Below, piece after piece: positions 1 through 9,141 of a stretch of DNA of 64,000 bases. The stretch's first letter is position 1, and the number at the start of each line of letters is the position of its first letter. Position numbers and translations under genes: made by a program. The stretch spans positions 34,764 through 98,763 of the forward strand of contig CALBTT010000181.1 of the NCBI GenBank assembly GCA_937967645.1. Direction: 5' to 3'. The stretch is from an uncultured Zoogloea sp. GTDB lineage: Bacteria; Pseudomonadota; Gammaproteobacteria; Burkholderiales; Rhodocyclaceae. The notes under the pieces were generated by a model. That model saw only the letters and a list, made by a program, of their open reading frames with translations. It did not search any database and was not told the DNA's origin.

Positions 1-64
1 TCTTGTGCTTGGCCCAGGCGGCTACGAAAAACTGGCGGGCCTGGTCGCGGGAGGGGTCGAACAT
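1..64 (-). CDS. DUF1841 family protein, 5' end only
   Basis: The reverse strand opens with ATG at 62-64 and reads MFDPSRDQARQFFVAAWAKH before leaving the window. This is the typical start of the small DUF1841 proteins of beta- and gammaproteobacteria, whose function is unknown. It follows nth by 15 bases on the same strand, so it probably belongs to the end of the rsx-nth run. Only 21 codons are visible, so the family call rests on the N-terminal motif alone. Confidence 0.6.
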   Translation of the reverse strand, partial: MFDPSRDQARQFFVAAWAKHK

Positions 65-79
65 GGTGTCGGGGTTTCC

Positions 80-721
80 TTATTCCGTCTTGTCGCGGTA
101 GAGGCACAGGTCGCGGATGAGACATCCGCCGCATTTGGGCTTGCGGGCGATGCACACGTAGCGGCCATGCAGGATCAGCCAATGGTGGGCGTCACGCATG
201 AATTCCTTGGGGATGCGGCGCACCAGGCGCTTCTCCACCTCCAGCACATCCTTGCCGGGGGCCAGCCCGGTGCGGTTGGCGAGGCGGAAGATGTGGGTGT
301 CCACCGCCATGGTGGGTTCGCCGAAGATGGTGTTGAGGACCACGTTGGCGGTCTTGCGGCCGACGCCGGGCAGAGCCTCGAGGGCGTCCCGGTCATTGGG
401 CACCTCGCCGCCGTGCCGCTCCAGGAGCTGTCGTGACAGAGCCAGGGTGTTCTTGGCCTTGTTGCGGAACAGGCCGATGGTCTTGATCTGCTCGGCGATG
501 CCTTCCTCCCCAAGATCCACCATGGCTTCGGGGGTGGGGGCCAGGGCGAAGAGCTTGCGGGTGGCGATGTTGACGCCTTTGTCGGTGGCCTGGGCCGACA
601 GCACCACGGCGACCAGCAGCTGGTAGGGCGAGCCGTATTCCAGCTCGGTGGTGGGAGTGGGGTTAGCCTCGCGCAGGCGGCGGAAGGCTTCGGCCACGCT
701 GGCCAGGCGCATGTCGGCCAT
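80..721 (-). CDS. nth: Endonuclease III (DNA glycosylase/AP lyase)
   Basis: Base-excision repair enzyme that removes oxidised pyrimidines and cleaves the abasic site. The 213-residue product has the helix-hairpin-helix LPGVGRKTA at 117-125 with catalytic Lys123, the catalytic Asp141 in VDTHIFR, and a C-terminal [4Fe-4S] loop with Cys190, 197, 200 and 206 in the usual C-X6-C-X2-C-X5-C spacing. Its length matches E. coli Nth. I chose the ATG at 719-721, just past the rsxE stop (TGA, 723-725); the longer reading frame would run far into rsxE. An rsx-nth arrangement is common in proteobacteria and links an iron-sulfur repair enzyme to the redox complex upstream. Confidence 0.97.
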   Translation of the reverse strand: MADMRLASVAEAFRRLREANPTPTTELEYGSPYQLLVAVVLSAQATDKGVNIATRKLFALAPTPEAMVDLGEEGIAEQIKTIGLFRNKAKNTLALSRQLLERHGGEVPNDRDALEALPGVGRKTANVVLNTIFGEPTMAVDTHIFRLANRTGLAPGKDVLEVEKRLVRRIPKEFMRDAHHWLILHGRYVCIARKPKCGGCLIRDLCLYRDKTE

Positions 722-722
722 C

Positions 723-1421
723 TCAGGCGGCCTCGGCGGTGTCGCCAGCAGGGCGTGGCGTGGCTGGCGGCTGCAGGCGGGCACGGGCCTGGTTGCGGGC
801 TTCCAGCCAGTTGCGGCCGGCGATCAGGAAGCCCAGGGCGATGAAGGCGCCGGGTGGCAGCACCGCCACCAGGAAGCCCGGGTAGTCATCACCGAACAGC
901 ACGATGCCGTGCGCAGACGGGAAGATCATTTCGATGCCCGAGAACAGGGTGCCACTGCCGATCACTTCGCGCAGGGCGCCGAGTACGGCCAGGACCAGGG
1001 TCAGGCCGATGCCCATGGCGATGCCGTCCACGGTCGAGTCGATGGGGTCGTTCTTGGCGGCAAAGGCCTCCACCCGGGCCAGCACGATACAGTTGGTGAC
1101 GATCAGCGGGATGAAGATCCCCAGCACCAGGTAGAGCTCGTGCAGCCAGGCATTGAAGGACAGGTCCACCACCGTGACCAGCGCAGCGATGATCAGGATG
1201 AACACCGGGATGCGGATCTCGTAGGGGATGAAGTTGCGCAGGGCCGCGATGGTCAGGTTAGACAGGGCCATCACCAGGATGGTGGCCAGGCCCAGGCTGA
1301 CCGCATTGACCACGTTGCTGCTGATGGCCAGGATGGGGCACAGGCCGAGGATCTGCACGATCCCGGTGTTCTGTTTCCAGATGCCGTTCCAGGCAATCTC
1401 GCGACAGGCTTTCAGATCCAT
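723..1421 (-). CDS. rsxE: Rsx/Rnf electron transport complex subunit E
   Basis: Integral membrane subunit of the Rsx (Rnf-like) ion-motive electron-transport complex. The 232-residue protein is almost entirely hydrophobic, with about six membrane segments. It carries the conserved cysteine motifs LGLCP near residue 28 and VTNC near residue 110 that RsxA and RsxE share for the intramembrane Fe-S centre. It lies 14 bases downstream of rsxG. The C-terminal 30 residues are Ala/Arg/Pro-rich and probably cytoplasmic. Confidence 0.95.
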   Translation of the reverse strand: MDLKACREIAWNGIWKQNTGIVQILGLCPILAISSNVVNAVSLGLATILVMALSNLTIAALRNFIPYEIRIPVFILIIAALVTVVDLSFNAWLHELYLVLGIFIPLIVTNCIVLARVEAFAAKNDPIDSTVDGIAMGIGLTLVLAVLGALREVIGSGTLFSGIEMIFPSAHGIVLFGDDYPGFLVAVLPPGAFIALGFLIAGRNWLEARNQARARLQPPATPRPAGDTAEAA

Positions 1422-1435
1422 GGCGGGGGCTCCGG

Positions 1436-2089
1436 TCAGAGGGTGTCGCCGGCGCGGGCGGCGAACAGACGGTCCTGGTGGTCGGCGGCGAAACGCGCCG
1501 CGCGGGCCACGGCGTTGGTCACGGCGCGGGCGCTGATGGTGGCGCCGGTGTGGTAGCTGATCTGGCCGCCGTCCTTCTTGACCTTGCAGTCCGGCACGTC
1601 GGCGGCCTTGAGGTCGGCGAACTGGGTGACCCAGGGGCTGCGCTTGTCCTTGTCCTTGCGCGGGTCGATGTAGTCGCCGAGGCCCGGGGTCTCCCGGTGG
1701 CTGACGGCCCGCACGCCGGACACCGCGCCGTCGGCACCGACCGCGATGATCAGCTCGATGCGGCCGCTGTAGCCGTCGGGGGCGGTGGCTTCGATCAGCA
1801 GCGCTGCGGGCTGGCCGGCCTTGCGGGCACGGTAGATGCGGCCGCCTTCGTCGAGGCCGAGCTCGCGGGTCGGGCCCAGTTTGATGTAGTCGTCGAGCAG
1901 GGCGTTGTCGTAGCGACCGGCGGGCAGCACCTCGGAGACCAGCTTCATCTTTTCCTCGGTCGCCGAGGCGGCGATCTGCTCACGGGTGGCGTCGTGGGTG
2001 AAGGCCATCATGGCGGTGAACACGACAGTGAAAGCCACCATCACGCCACCGGTGCGGGCCGACAGGCCGAAGGCTGTAGGTTCGCTCAT
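1436..2089 (-). CDS. rsxG: Rsx/Rnf electron transport complex subunit G (covalent FMN)
   Basis: Periplasmic flavin subunit. A single N-terminal membrane anchor (about residues 12-30) precedes an FMN-binding domain. The flavinylation motif TGAT is at residues 181-184 (within SYHTGATISARAVT), where Thr184 takes FMN through a phosphoester bond transferred by ApbE. Length is 217 residues, normal for the family. The gene sits between rsxD (7-base gap) and rsxE, in the canonical order. Confidence 0.95.
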   Translation of the reverse strand: MSEPTAFGLSARTGGVMVAFTVVFTAMMAFTHDATREQIAASATEEKMKLVSEVLPAGRYDNALLDDYIKLGPTRELGLDEGGRIYRARKAGQPAALLIEATAPDGYSGRIELIIAVGADGAVSGVRAVSHRETPGLGDYIDPRKDKDKRSPWVTQFADLKAADVPDCKVKKDGGQISYHTGATISARAVTNAVARAARFAADHQDRLFAARAGDTL

Positions 2090-2096
2090 CGCCGGT

Positions 2097-3119
2097 TCAG
2101 TCCTTCTTGTGGCCGAAGACCGGCGCCTGGGTCTTCATGTCGATCAAGGGCACGCAGATGTTCATCAGCAGGGTGGCAAAGGCGATCCCGTCGGGGTAGG
2201 CGCCGAAGACCCGGATCACATAGGTGAGGATGCCCGCGCCCGCCGCGAACAGCAGCTTGCCACGCGCGGTGGTGGCGCCCGACACCGGATCGGTGAGGAT
2301 GAAGAAGGCGCCGAGCATGGCCCCGCCGGAGGCCAGGTGGAACAGCGGTGAGGCGAAACCTTCGGGCTTGAGCGCCCACAGCAGGCCGGCCACCGCGAAG
2401 AGGGCTGCGCAGAAAGCGGCGGGGATGTGCCAGGTGATGATGCGCCGTTGCAGCAGCCACAGGCCGCCGATCAGGTAGCCGAGGGCCACCCATTCGCCGC
2501 CGCGGCCGCCAACGAGGCCGAAGGCGGGGCCGTCCATCAGCTGGGCGGCGCGCAGGCCGTGCTGCGTGGAGGCGGGGTCCGCTGCGCTGCGCAGCGCGGT
2601 GCGCAGGGCGTCGAGAGGGGTGGCGCCGGTGATCGCATCGATCTGCCGGGCACCGCCGAAGATCAGGTCGAGTTGGGTTCGCGCATCCAACTGGCCGGCC
2701 GCCGGCCATTGGGACATCAGCGCCGGGTAGGCGACGATCATCAGGCAGAAGGCCGCCATGGCCGGGTTGAACGGGTTCTGGCCCAGCCCGCCATACAGCT
2801 GCTTGACGATCACGACGGCGAGCAGGGTGCCGGTGACGGTCAGCCACCAGGGGGCGATGGGCGGGAAGGTCAGGGCGATCAGCCAGGCCGTGACGATGGC
2901 CGACAGGTCGCTCAGGAACAGGGCCTTGGGCTTGCCGCGGATGGCCAGCATGGCGGCTTCGCCGGCCAGGGCGGCCGCCGTGGCGAGGGCGATCTGCACG
3001 AGGATACCGGGGCCGAAGAACCAGGCGTAGGCGGCAATGCCGGGGAGCAGGGCGAGCAGCACCTGGAGCATCACGCTCTGAACGCTGGCCGGCTTGCGGA
3101 CGAAGGGCGAATTGATCAT
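2097..3119 (-). CDS. rsxD: Rsx/Rnf electron transport complex subunit D
   Basis: Membrane subunit of 340 residues with roughly nine to ten hydrophobic segments. It holds a covalent FMN; the expected flavinylation motif is visible as TGAT at 164-167 in DAITGATPLD, so Thr167 is the likely attachment residue. A second SGATT sequence occurs near residue 288 and should not be mistaken for the FMN site without comparison. The gene is 12 bases downstream of rsxC and 7 bases upstream of rsxG. Confidence 0.95.
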   Translation of the reverse strand: MINSPFVRKPASVQSVMLQVLLALLPGIAAYAWFFGPGILVQIALATAAALAGEAAMLAIRGKPKALFLSDLSAIVTAWLIALTFPPIAPWWLTVTGTLLAVVIVKQLYGGLGQNPFNPAMAAFCLMIVAYPALMSQWPAAGQLDARTQLDLIFGGARQIDAITGATPLDALRTALRSAADPASTQHGLRAAQLMDGPAFGLVGGRGGEWVALGYLIGGLWLLQRRIITWHIPAAFCAALFAVAGLLWALKPEGFASPLFHLASGGAMLGAFFILTDPVSGATTARGKLLFAAGAGILTYVIRVFGAYPDGIAFATLLMNICVPLIDMKTQAPVFGHKKD

Positions 3120-3131
3120 GGGGTGGAGGAG

Positions 3132-4826
3132 TCAGGCCCCGCTGGAAGGGGGGCTATCCGTCGGGGGCGTGGCGGAGGCCAGGCGGCGGGCCTCGATGGC
3201 GGCGATCTCGGCCTGCACGGCGGGATCGGCCGCGTCGGTGTTCCTGGCCTGGACCTGGGCCTTCTGCTGGCGGGCTTTCTCCATCGCTGCTTCGATCAGG
3301 GCACGCTTGGCGTCATCCGCAGAGGGCTTGGCAGGCGCAGCGCCGCCGCTTGCTGTTGCTGTAGCAGCGCCATCGGCGCCAACCTTCTCGCGGGTGGCGG
3401 CGGCTTTGGCGGCGAGCTTCTCGGCCTTCTCCTGCTTTTCGCGCTCCTGACGGAAATTCTTGAATTCAAAGCGGTCACGCGCCGCGTCGGCTGCTTCCTT
3501 CTCCCGCTCCCGGGCCCAGATCTCGCTCTTGGAGAAGCGGAAATAGTCCACCAGCGGAATGTGGGAGGGGCACACGAAGCTGCAGCAGCCGCATTCGATG
3601 CAGTCGAAGAGGTGGTACTCCTGGGCCTTGCCGAAGTTCTTCGCGCGGGAGTGCCAGTACATCTCGAAGGGCGCCAGGTCCGCCGGACAGGCCTTGGCGC
3701 ATTCGCCGCAGCGGATGCAGGGCATCTCGGGCGGTGGTGGCGGAAAGAGGGCGGGGCTGCCGACCAGGATGCAGTTGGTGGCCTTGACCACCGGCACGTC
3801 GAAGGCCGGCATGCGCGCGCCCATCATCGGTCCGCCCATGATGTAGCGGTCGGTGCCCGCGCGGGCCCCGGACAGGCGTACCACGTGATCCATCGGGGTG
3901 CCGATCAGCACCTCGTAGTTGCGCGGGGCGTCCACGTTGCCCGCCACCGTGACGATGCGCGAGATCAGGGGGCGGCCGAGCTCGAGGGCCTCGAAGATGC
4001 TGTAGGCGGTGCCCACGTTGAAGCACTGCACGCCGAAGTCGGTGGAGCGGCGCCCGTGGGGCACCTCGATGCCGGTGAGGACCCGGATCAGCTGCTTGGC
4101 CCCGCCGGCCGGATAGCGGGTCGGGATGGCCACCGCCTCGATGCCGGTCTCGCCGCTGGCGGCGATGGCGGCCTGCACGGCGGCAATGGCCTGGGGCTTG
4201 TTGTCCTCGATGCCGATCAGCACCTCGCGGGCCTGCAGCATGTGGCGCATGGCGATGATGCCCTTGAGCATGTCGCCGGCGCGCTCGCGCATCAGCATGT
4301 CGTCACAGGTGATGAAGGGCTCGCACTCGGCCCCGTTGATCACCAGGGTCTGCAGTGCCCCTTCCTTGCCGGGCTTGAGCTTGAGATGGCTGGGGAAGAC
4401 GGCGCCTCCCAGGCCGACGATGCCGGCGTCGCGCAGGAAGTCGCGCAGCTCGTCAGGCGGCGTGCTGCGGAACCTGACCTTGTCCAGCTCTCCCCAGCGG
4501 TCTTCACCGTCGGGCTCGATGACCACCGACAGGGTGGTCAGGCCGGAGGTATGGGGCATGACGGCCGGCACGATGTCGCGCACCAGGCCGGAGGTGGAGG
4601 CGTGCACGGCGGATGACAGGGATCCGTCCGCCGCGCCGATGCGCTGACCCTTGAAGACCCGCTCACCCGGCTGGACCAGCGGCCGCGGCTGTCCGCCGAC
4701 CGACTGGTGGAGCGGGATCACCAACCGCTCGGGCAGCGGCACGGGGGCGATCGGGTCGAGGGTCGATTGATCCTTGTGGGTGGCGGGCTTGACGCCACCG
4801 TGGAAGCTGAAGAGTTTGCGCAGCAT
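3132..4826 (-). CDS. rsxC: Rsx/Rnf electron transport complex subunit C (NADH side)
   Basis: Peripheral subunit that takes electrons from NADH through FMN to two [4Fe-4S] clusters. The 564-residue protein has the glycine-rich GLGGAVFP (138-145) of the NADH/FMN-binding domain. It then has two ferredoxin motifs, Cys370/373/376/380 (CIRCGECAKACP) and Cys409/412/415/419 (CIECGCCSFVCP). From about residue 435 the tail is an Ala/Lys/Glu-rich, coiled-coil-like extension of about 130 residues. Such tails are common and variable in proteobacterial RsxC. It sits between rsxB and rsxD in the operon. Confidence 0.96.
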   Translation of the reverse strand: MLRKLFSFHGGVKPATHKDQSTLDPIAPVPLPERLVIPLHQSVGGQPRPLVQPGERVFKGQRIGAADGSLSSAVHASTSGLVRDIVPAVMPHTSGLTTLSVVIEPDGEDRWGELDKVRFRSTPPDELRDFLRDAGIVGLGGAVFPSHLKLKPGKEGALQTLVINGAECEPFITCDDMLMRERAGDMLKGIIAMRHMLQAREVLIGIEDNKPQAIAAVQAAIAASGETGIEAVAIPTRYPAGGAKQLIRVLTGIEVPHGRRSTDFGVQCFNVGTAYSIFEALELGRPLISRIVTVAGNVDAPRNYEVLIGTPMDHVVRLSGARAGTDRYIMGGPMMGARMPAFDVPVVKATNCILVGSPALFPPPPPEMPCIRCGECAKACPADLAPFEMYWHSRAKNFGKAQEYHLFDCIECGCCSFVCPSHIPLVDYFRFSKSEIWAREREKEAADAARDRFEFKNFRQEREKQEKAEKLAAKAAATREKVGADGAATATASGGAAPAKPSADDAKRALIEAAMEKARQQKAQVQARNTDAADPAVQAEIAAIEARRLASATPPTDSPPSSGA

Positions 4827-4835
4827 GTTCGGTGG

Positions 4836-5387
4836 TCAAGCGGCCTGCTTGATTGCGAAGACCGGATAGCGCCACTTCCAGGTGTCCACCGTCTCGGCGA
4901 TGGGTTCCATGGAGATGCAGTCCACCGGACAGGGGGCGAGGCACAACTCGCAGCCGGTGCAGTCGGCAGCGATGATGGTGTGCATCTGCTTGGCGGCGCC
5001 GACGATGGCGTCCACCGGGCAGGCCTGGATGCACAGGGTGCAGCCGATGCAGGTCGCCTCGTCGATGACGGCGACGGCCTTGGGCTTCTCGACGCCGTGC
5101 TCCTCGGACAGGGGCTTGAACTCGCGGCCGAGCAGGTCGGCCAGCTTGCGGATGCCTTCCTCACCGCCGGGCGGGCACTGGTTGATCTCCGCCTCGCCGC
5201 CGGCGATGGCCGTGGCGTAGGGGCGGCAGCCCGGGAAGCCGCACTGGCCGCACTGGGTCTGCGGCAGGATGGCGTCGATCTGGTCCACCAGGGGGTCGCC
5301 CTCGACCTTGAACTTGATCGAGGCGAAACCCAGCACCGCCCCGAGGACGAGGGCAATGCCGGTCATGATGAGGATGGCCGTGAGCAT
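4836..5387 (-). CDS. rsxB: Rsx/Rnf electron transport complex subunit B (ferredoxin)
   Basis: Membrane-anchored polyferredoxin of 183 residues. An N-terminal hydrophobic segment (about 3-24) is followed by a four-cysteine Fe-S domain (Cys46, 49, 54, 71) and two [4Fe-4S] ferredoxin motifs (Cys113/116/119/123 and Cys143/146/149/153), each ending in CP. Electrons pass from RsxC to this subunit. It lies nine bases after rsxA and nine before rsxC, consistent with one transcript. Confidence 0.96.
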   Translation of the reverse strand: MLTAILIMTGIALVLGAVLGFASIKFKVEGDPLVDQIDAILPQTQCGQCGFPGCRPYATAIAGGEAEINQCPPGGEEGIRKLADLLGREFKPLSEEHGVEKPKAVAVIDEATCIGCTLCIQACPVDAIVGAAKQMHTIIAADCTGCELCLAPCPVDCISMEPIAETVDTWKWRYPVFAIKQAA

Positions 5388-5396
5388 GGTTCTGCG

Positions 5397-5981
5397 TCAG
5401 TGGTACTTGTCGAGGCCGGCGAAGCCCATGAAGGCCAGGCTCATCAGGCCGGCGGTGATCATGGCGATGGCGGTGCCCTTGAAGGGCTGGGGTACATCGG
5501 CCCCGTCGAGGCGCTCGCGGATGCCGGCGAACAGCACCAGCACCAGGGAGAAGCCGACCGAGCTGCCGAAACCGAAGAGCAGGGATTCGAGCAGGTCGTG
5601 GTGCAGGGCCACGTTGAGCAGCGGCACGCCCAGCACCGCGCAGTTGGTGGTGATGAGGGGCAGGTAGATACCGAGCACCTGGTGCAGCACCGGGCTGGTC
5701 TTCTGGATGACCAGTTCGGTGACCTGCACGATGGCGGCGATGATGACGATGAAGGCCAGGGTGCGCAGGTAGTCCACGCCGGCCGGCATCAGTACGTAGT
5801 GATCCACCAGATAGCTGGTGCCGCAGCCGAGGGTGAGCACGAAGGTGGTGGCGGCACCCATGCCGACGGCGGTGTCGAGCTTCTTCGAGACCCCCATGAA
5901 GGGACAGAGGCCGAGGATGCGGACCAGGACGACGTTGTTCACCAGAACAGCGCCGAGGATCACGAAAAGATAGCTCGTCAT
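5397..5981 (-). CDS. rsxA: Rsx/Rnf electron transport complex subunit A
   Basis: First gene of the rsxABCDGE operon. It encodes a 194-residue membrane protein homologous to RsxE, with about six transmembrane segments. The two conserved cysteine motifs LGLCP (near 26) and TTNC (near 112) supply the intramembrane Fe-S centre. In other bacteria the complex reduces the SoxR sensor or drives ferredoxin reduction; which applies here cannot be told from sequence. A plausible sigma-70 promoter lies 30-60 bases upstream of the start. Confidence 0.95.
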   Translation of the reverse strand: MTSYLFVILGAVLVNNVVLVRILGLCPFMGVSKKLDTAVGMGAATTFVLTLGCGTSYLVDHYVLMPAGVDYLRTLAFIVIIAAIVQVTELVIQKTSPVLHQVLGIYLPLITTNCAVLGVPLLNVALHHDLLESLLFGFGSSVGFSLVLVLFAGIRERLDGADVPQPFKGTAIAMITAGLMSLAFMGFAGLDKYH

Positions 5982-6010
5982 GCTTGCCGTAGAGGGAAGG
6001 GCCGGGCGGG

Positions 6011-6040
6011 ATTATCCCGCTCCGGCCGGAAGGGGCTCAA
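6011..6040 (-). promoter_or_regulatory. Candidate sigma-70 promoter for rsxA
   Basis: Read on the minus strand, TTGAGC (6035-6040) and GATAAT (6011-6016) are separated by 18 bases and lie about 30 bases upstream of the rsxA ATG. The -10 matches 5 of 6 consensus positions and the -35 matches 4 of 6. The GATAAT sits inside a short dyad (GGGATAATCCC). The interval between pyrD and rsxA has no other good promoter-like pair. Confidence 0.4.
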
Positions 6041-6069
6041 GCCTGTCGTGAGTAGGGGCATCCGCGCCA

Positions 6070-7083
6070 TCAGGCGAAGTCGCGGGTCTCGGCGACGGCC
6101 TCGCGGACCAGGGCCGGTCCGCGGTAGATCAGGCCGCTATACACCTGCACCAGCTTGGCGCCGGCCTCCAGCTTGGCGCGGGCCTGGCGACCGTCGAACA
6201 CGCCGCCGGCGGCGATGATGGGCAGCTCGTTCTGCAGCGCCTTGGCCAGGGCAGCGACCACCGCGGTGGAGGCTTCGAAGAGTGGTGCGCCGGAGAGCCC
6301 GCCTTGCTGATCGCCGAAGGGCACACCCTGGACCTTGTCGCGGGCCAGGGTGGTGTTGGTGGCGATCACTGCGTCGATGCGGTGGCGGCGCAGTGCGTCG
6401 GCGATGTTGGTGATCTGGCTGTCGTCCAGGTCGGGGGCGATCTTGAGGGTGATCGGCACGTAGCGGCCGTGCTTGTCGGCCAGCTGCGCCTGACGGGCCT
6501 TGAGCTGGCCGAGCAGGGCGTCGAGCTCGGACTCGCCCTGCAGCTGGCGCAGGTTCTTGGTGTTGGGCGAGGAGATGTTGACGGTGATGTAGCTGGCCAG
6601 CGGATAGGCCTTGTCGAGGCCGATCAGGTAGTCGTCGGCCGCCTTGTCGATGGGCGTGTCGGCGTTCTTGCCGATGTTGATGCCGAGGATGCCCCGGTAC
6701 TTCATGGCCTGGACGTTGCCGATCAGGGCATCCATGCCGTGGTTGTTGAAGCCCATGCGGTTGATGATGCCCTTCACCTCGGGCAGCCGGAACATGCGTG
6801 GCTTGGGATTGCCGGGCTGTGCCCGCGGCGTGATGGTGCCGATCTCGATGAAGCCGAAGCCCATGCGGGCCAGGCCGTCGATGGCTTCGCCGTTCTTGTC
6901 GAGGCCCGCGGCGAGGCCGATGCGGTTGGGAAACTGCAGGCCCATGACTTCGACGGGCCGGGCATCGAGAGGCTTGCCGGCGGGTAGCAGGCGCCCGGCG
7001 GCATTGAGGGCGGCCAGGGCGGTTTCGTGGGCGGTCTCCGCATCGAGGGAGAACAGCAGGGGGCGGGCGATTTCGTAGAGCAT
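6070..7083 (-). CDS. pyrD: Dihydroorotate dehydrogenase, quinone-type (class 2)
   Basis: Oxidises dihydroorotate to orotate in pyrimidine synthesis and passes electrons to the quinone pool. The 337-residue length, the N-terminal amphipathic region ([20 protein letters not shown]) and the FMN-domain motifs [27 protein letters not shown] (with the class 2 catalytic serine) and IAAGGVFDG fit class 2. I chose the ATG at 7081-7083; the frame stays open upstream but the added residues have no family character and run into the next gene. Confidence 0.97.
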   Translation of the reverse strand: MLYEIARPLLFSLDAETAHETALAALNAAGRLLPAGKPLDARPVEVMGLQFPNRIGLAAGLDKNGEAIDGLARMGFGFIEIGTITPRAQPGNPKPRMFRLPEVKGIINRMGFNNHGMDALIGNVQAMKYRGILGINIGKNADTPIDKAADDYLIGLDKAYPLASYITVNISSPNTKNLRQLQGESELDALLGQLKARQAQLADKHGRYVPITLKIAPDLDDSQITNIADALRRHRIDAVIATNTTLARDKVQGVPFGDQQGGLSGAPLFEASTAVVAALAKALQNELPIIAAGGVFDGRQARAKLEAGAKLVQVYSGLIYRGPALVREAVAETRDFA

Positions 7084-7126
7084 CCGCCATTCTACCGCAG
7101 TGCGGAAAACTCTTGTTTTCCTGTAC

Positions 7127-7615
7127 TTACTCGATGGCGATGCGGATCTGCAGCCCCAGGTAGCCGCTGTAACCGGGGAGGTTGGGCAGGGCCACCAGGT
7201 TGGCGCCGACTCGGCCGACGCTGACCGAGGCGGCGGGCAGTACGAGGATGGGCGAGGGATAGCCGCTGGCCAGCAGGCCGAAGGCGCCGAAACGGAAGGG
7301 GCCGGCCTCCAGGGGCATCCAGCGGCCACCCACGTAGAAGGTGTTCCTGTCGTAGCTGTTACGGAAATAGCCGGCGCTGGCTACCCACGGGGTACCGGTG
7401 AGCTCCCGCTCGAATCCGAGGCCCGGGTTGACCTCCCGCCAGTCGCGGCGATAGGGCTGGAAGTGGTGGGAGACGCCCGACAGGGTCAGCCAGTCACGGT
7501 GCGGGGCGGATTGCAGGTCGTCGAGGGTGGGCAGGGCGCAGGCGCTGAAGCTCACCGCGAGGAGGCTGACGGCAGAGAGGGGCATGAGGGCGAGCCCCCG
7601 GATCGTCTTGAACAT
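7127..7615 (-). CDS. Predicted exported, possibly outer-membrane, protein of unknown function
   Basis: A 162-residue protein not assigned to a named family. The N-terminus [20 protein letters not shown] looks like a signal peptide with a likely cleavage after SACA. The preceding cysteine has an imperfect lipobox (FSAC). The mature part has alternating polar and aromatic stretches ([41 protein letters not shown]), which suggest a small beta-barrel, loosely like PagP-type or surface-modification proteins. I chose the ATG at 7613-7615, 11 bases after the bpt stop; the longer alternative would overlap bpt by 43 bases. Confidence 0.6.
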   Translation of the reverse strand: MFKTIRGLALMPLSAVSLLAVSFSACALPTLDDLQSAPHRDWLTLSGVSHHFQPYRRDWREVNPGLGFERELTGTPWVASAGYFRNSYDRNTFYVGGRWMPLEAGPFRFGAFGLLASGYPSPILVLPAASVSVGRVGANLVALPNLPGYSGYLGLQIRIAIE

Positions 7616-7626
7616 GCGGGCAGGTT

Positions 7627-8367
7627 TCAGTCGAGTTGTTGCAGGTCGGCGTCGGAGAGCGTCTGCCACTGGCCGCCGATGCGGCCCTGCAGGGGGCGGA
7701 ACAAGGCCTTGTAGGCCATCTTGCGGCTGTCGCGGATCCAGTAGCCGAGGTACAGGTAGGGTAGCTTGAGTTCGCGGCAGACTTCGATCTGCCAGAGTAC
7801 CCCGAAGGTGCCCAGGCCGGGGCCGCGCAGGTCAGGGTCGTAGAAGGTGTAGACGCTGGACAGCCCGTCGGTGAGGCAGTCGATGACGCTGACCATGCGC
7901 AGGATGCCGTTCTCGCGGAATTCGATGAGCCGGCTGTCCACATGGCTCTGCAGCAGGAAGTGGGCGTACTGCTCGCGGTTGTCCTGATCCATGCCGCCGC
8001 CGGCGTGGCGGCTCGCCTGGTAGCGCTGGTAGAGCATGTAGTGCTCTTCGATGAACTCCAGGGGCAGCTCACGGGGCTGCAGCTTGCCATGCGCGGCCCA
8101 AGCGCGGCGCTGGCTGCGGTTCGGCGTGAAGCTGTCCACCGGAATGCGCACCGGTACGCAGGCGCGGCAGGTGTCGCAATAGGGGCGATAGGTGAAGATG
8201 CCGCTGCGCCGGAAGCCGGTGCGGACCAGTTCGCTGTAGAGCGGGGTGTCGATGAGGTGGCTGGGGGTGGCGACCTGGGACCGGGCCTGACGGTCGGGCA
8301 GGTAGGAGCACGCGTAGGGTGCGGTGGCGTAGAACTGCAGCAGGGAGTAGGGGTAGTCCTTCAGCAT
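7627..8367 (-). CDS. bpt: Aspartate/glutamate leucyltransferase (bacterial N-degron transferase)
   Basis: Transfers leucine from Leu-tRNA to proteins with N-terminal Asp or Glu, marking them for ClpS/ClpAP degradation. The 246 residues contain the ATE-type N-terminal cysteine-rich region (YACSYLP, then the CDTCRACVP motif) and the C-terminal acetyltransferase-like block YLYLGYWI with [10 protein letters not shown]. It lies 6 bases downstream of aat, the other N-degron transferase, so both branches are probably made together. Confidence 0.93.
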   Translation of the reverse strand: MLKDYPYSLLQFYATAPYACSYLPDRQARSQVATPSHLIDTPLYSELVRTGFRRSGIFTYRPYCDTCRACVPVRIPVDSFTPNRSQRRAWAAHGKLQPRELPLEFIEEHYMLYQRYQASRHAGGGMDQDNREQYAHFLLQSHVDSRLIEFRENGILRMVSVIDCLTDGLSSVYTFYDPDLRGPGLGTFGVLWQIEVCRELKLPYLYLGYWIRDSRKMAYKALFRPLQGRIGGQWQTLSDADLQQLD

Positions 8368-8373
8368 GTCGCG

Positions 8374-9078
8374 CTACGTCCAGGGAATGCTTGCTCCATC
8401 GGTTGGCCAGCGCTCTGGGGGTGCGTCCTGGCCCGTCAGTGTATCCAGCAGCTTCGAAAAGACTTCGCGCGGAATCTCCCTTCCGCCCAGTGAAGCCAGG
8501 TGCTGCGTGGTCATTTGACAATCTAGCACGCGGAAATTCCGTTGCTCAAGGTAGCGCGTCAGGTGGGCGAAGGCGATCTTGGAAGCATCGCTGCGCCGGC
8601 TGAACATCGACTCGCCGAAGAAGGCTCGCCCGAGGGCCATGCCATAGAGGCCGCCGACCAGTTTGCCATCCATGTAGGTTTCGACGCTGTGGGCGTAGCC
8701 CAGCCGGTGCATGCGGATGTAGGCCGCCTGGATGTCGGCGGTGATCCAGGTACCGACCCCGGCGGCGCGGGGCTCTGCGCAGGCCCGGATGACCGCCGGA
8801 AAATCGTGGTCCAGGCGGACTTCGTACTGGCTATTGCGGAGTGTCTTGCGCAGGGAGCGGGTGATCCGGACCTGGTCGGGGAATACGACCATGCGGGGAT
8901 CCGGGCTCCACCACAGGATGGGCTCGCCTTCGTTGAACCAGGGAAAGATGCCGCGTCTGTATGCGGCGAGCAGCCATTCGGGGCTGAGTGTTCCGCCGGC
9001 TGCGAGCAGCCCGTTGGGCTCACGCAGGGCCCGTGAGACCGGTGGAAAGGCAGGTGTGTCGCCGAGCCAGGGGATCAT
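8374..9078 (-). CDS. aat: Leucyl/phenylalanyl-tRNA-protein transferase
   Basis: Adds Leu or Phe to N-terminal Arg or Lys for ClpS-dependent proteolysis. The 234-residue protein shows family motifs: WLGDTPAFPPV near the N-terminus, GGTLSPEWLLAAYRRGIFPW, WWSPDPRMV, HRLGYAHSVETY, GGLYGMALGRAFFGESMFS and LDCQMTTQHLASLGG. It is complete and starts at 9078, immediately upstream of bpt in the same direction. Confidence 0.96.
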   Translation of the reverse strand: MIPWLGDTPAFPPVSRALREPNGLLAAGGTLSPEWLLAAYRRGIFPWFNEGEPILWWSPDPRMVVFPDQVRITRSLRKTLRNSQYEVRLDHDFPAVIRACAEPRAAGVGTWITADIQAAYIRMHRLGYAHSVETYMDGKLVGGLYGMALGRAFFGESMFSRRSDASKIAFAHLTRYLEQRNFRVLDCQMTTQHLASLGGREIPREVFSKLLDTLTGQDAPPERWPTDGASIPWT

Positions 9079-9141
9079 GCTTGGCGTGCGCGCATGGCCA
9101 AGCCGTCAGCAGTGGGCATGACGGCCGTGGCTGAAGGTGCG

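Noticed and set aside
2427..4616. A 729-residue plus-strand open frame
   Set aside because: It is antisense to rsxD and rsxC, has no domain, and its composition (Gly, His, Gln, Ala) is that of a complementary-strand artefact.
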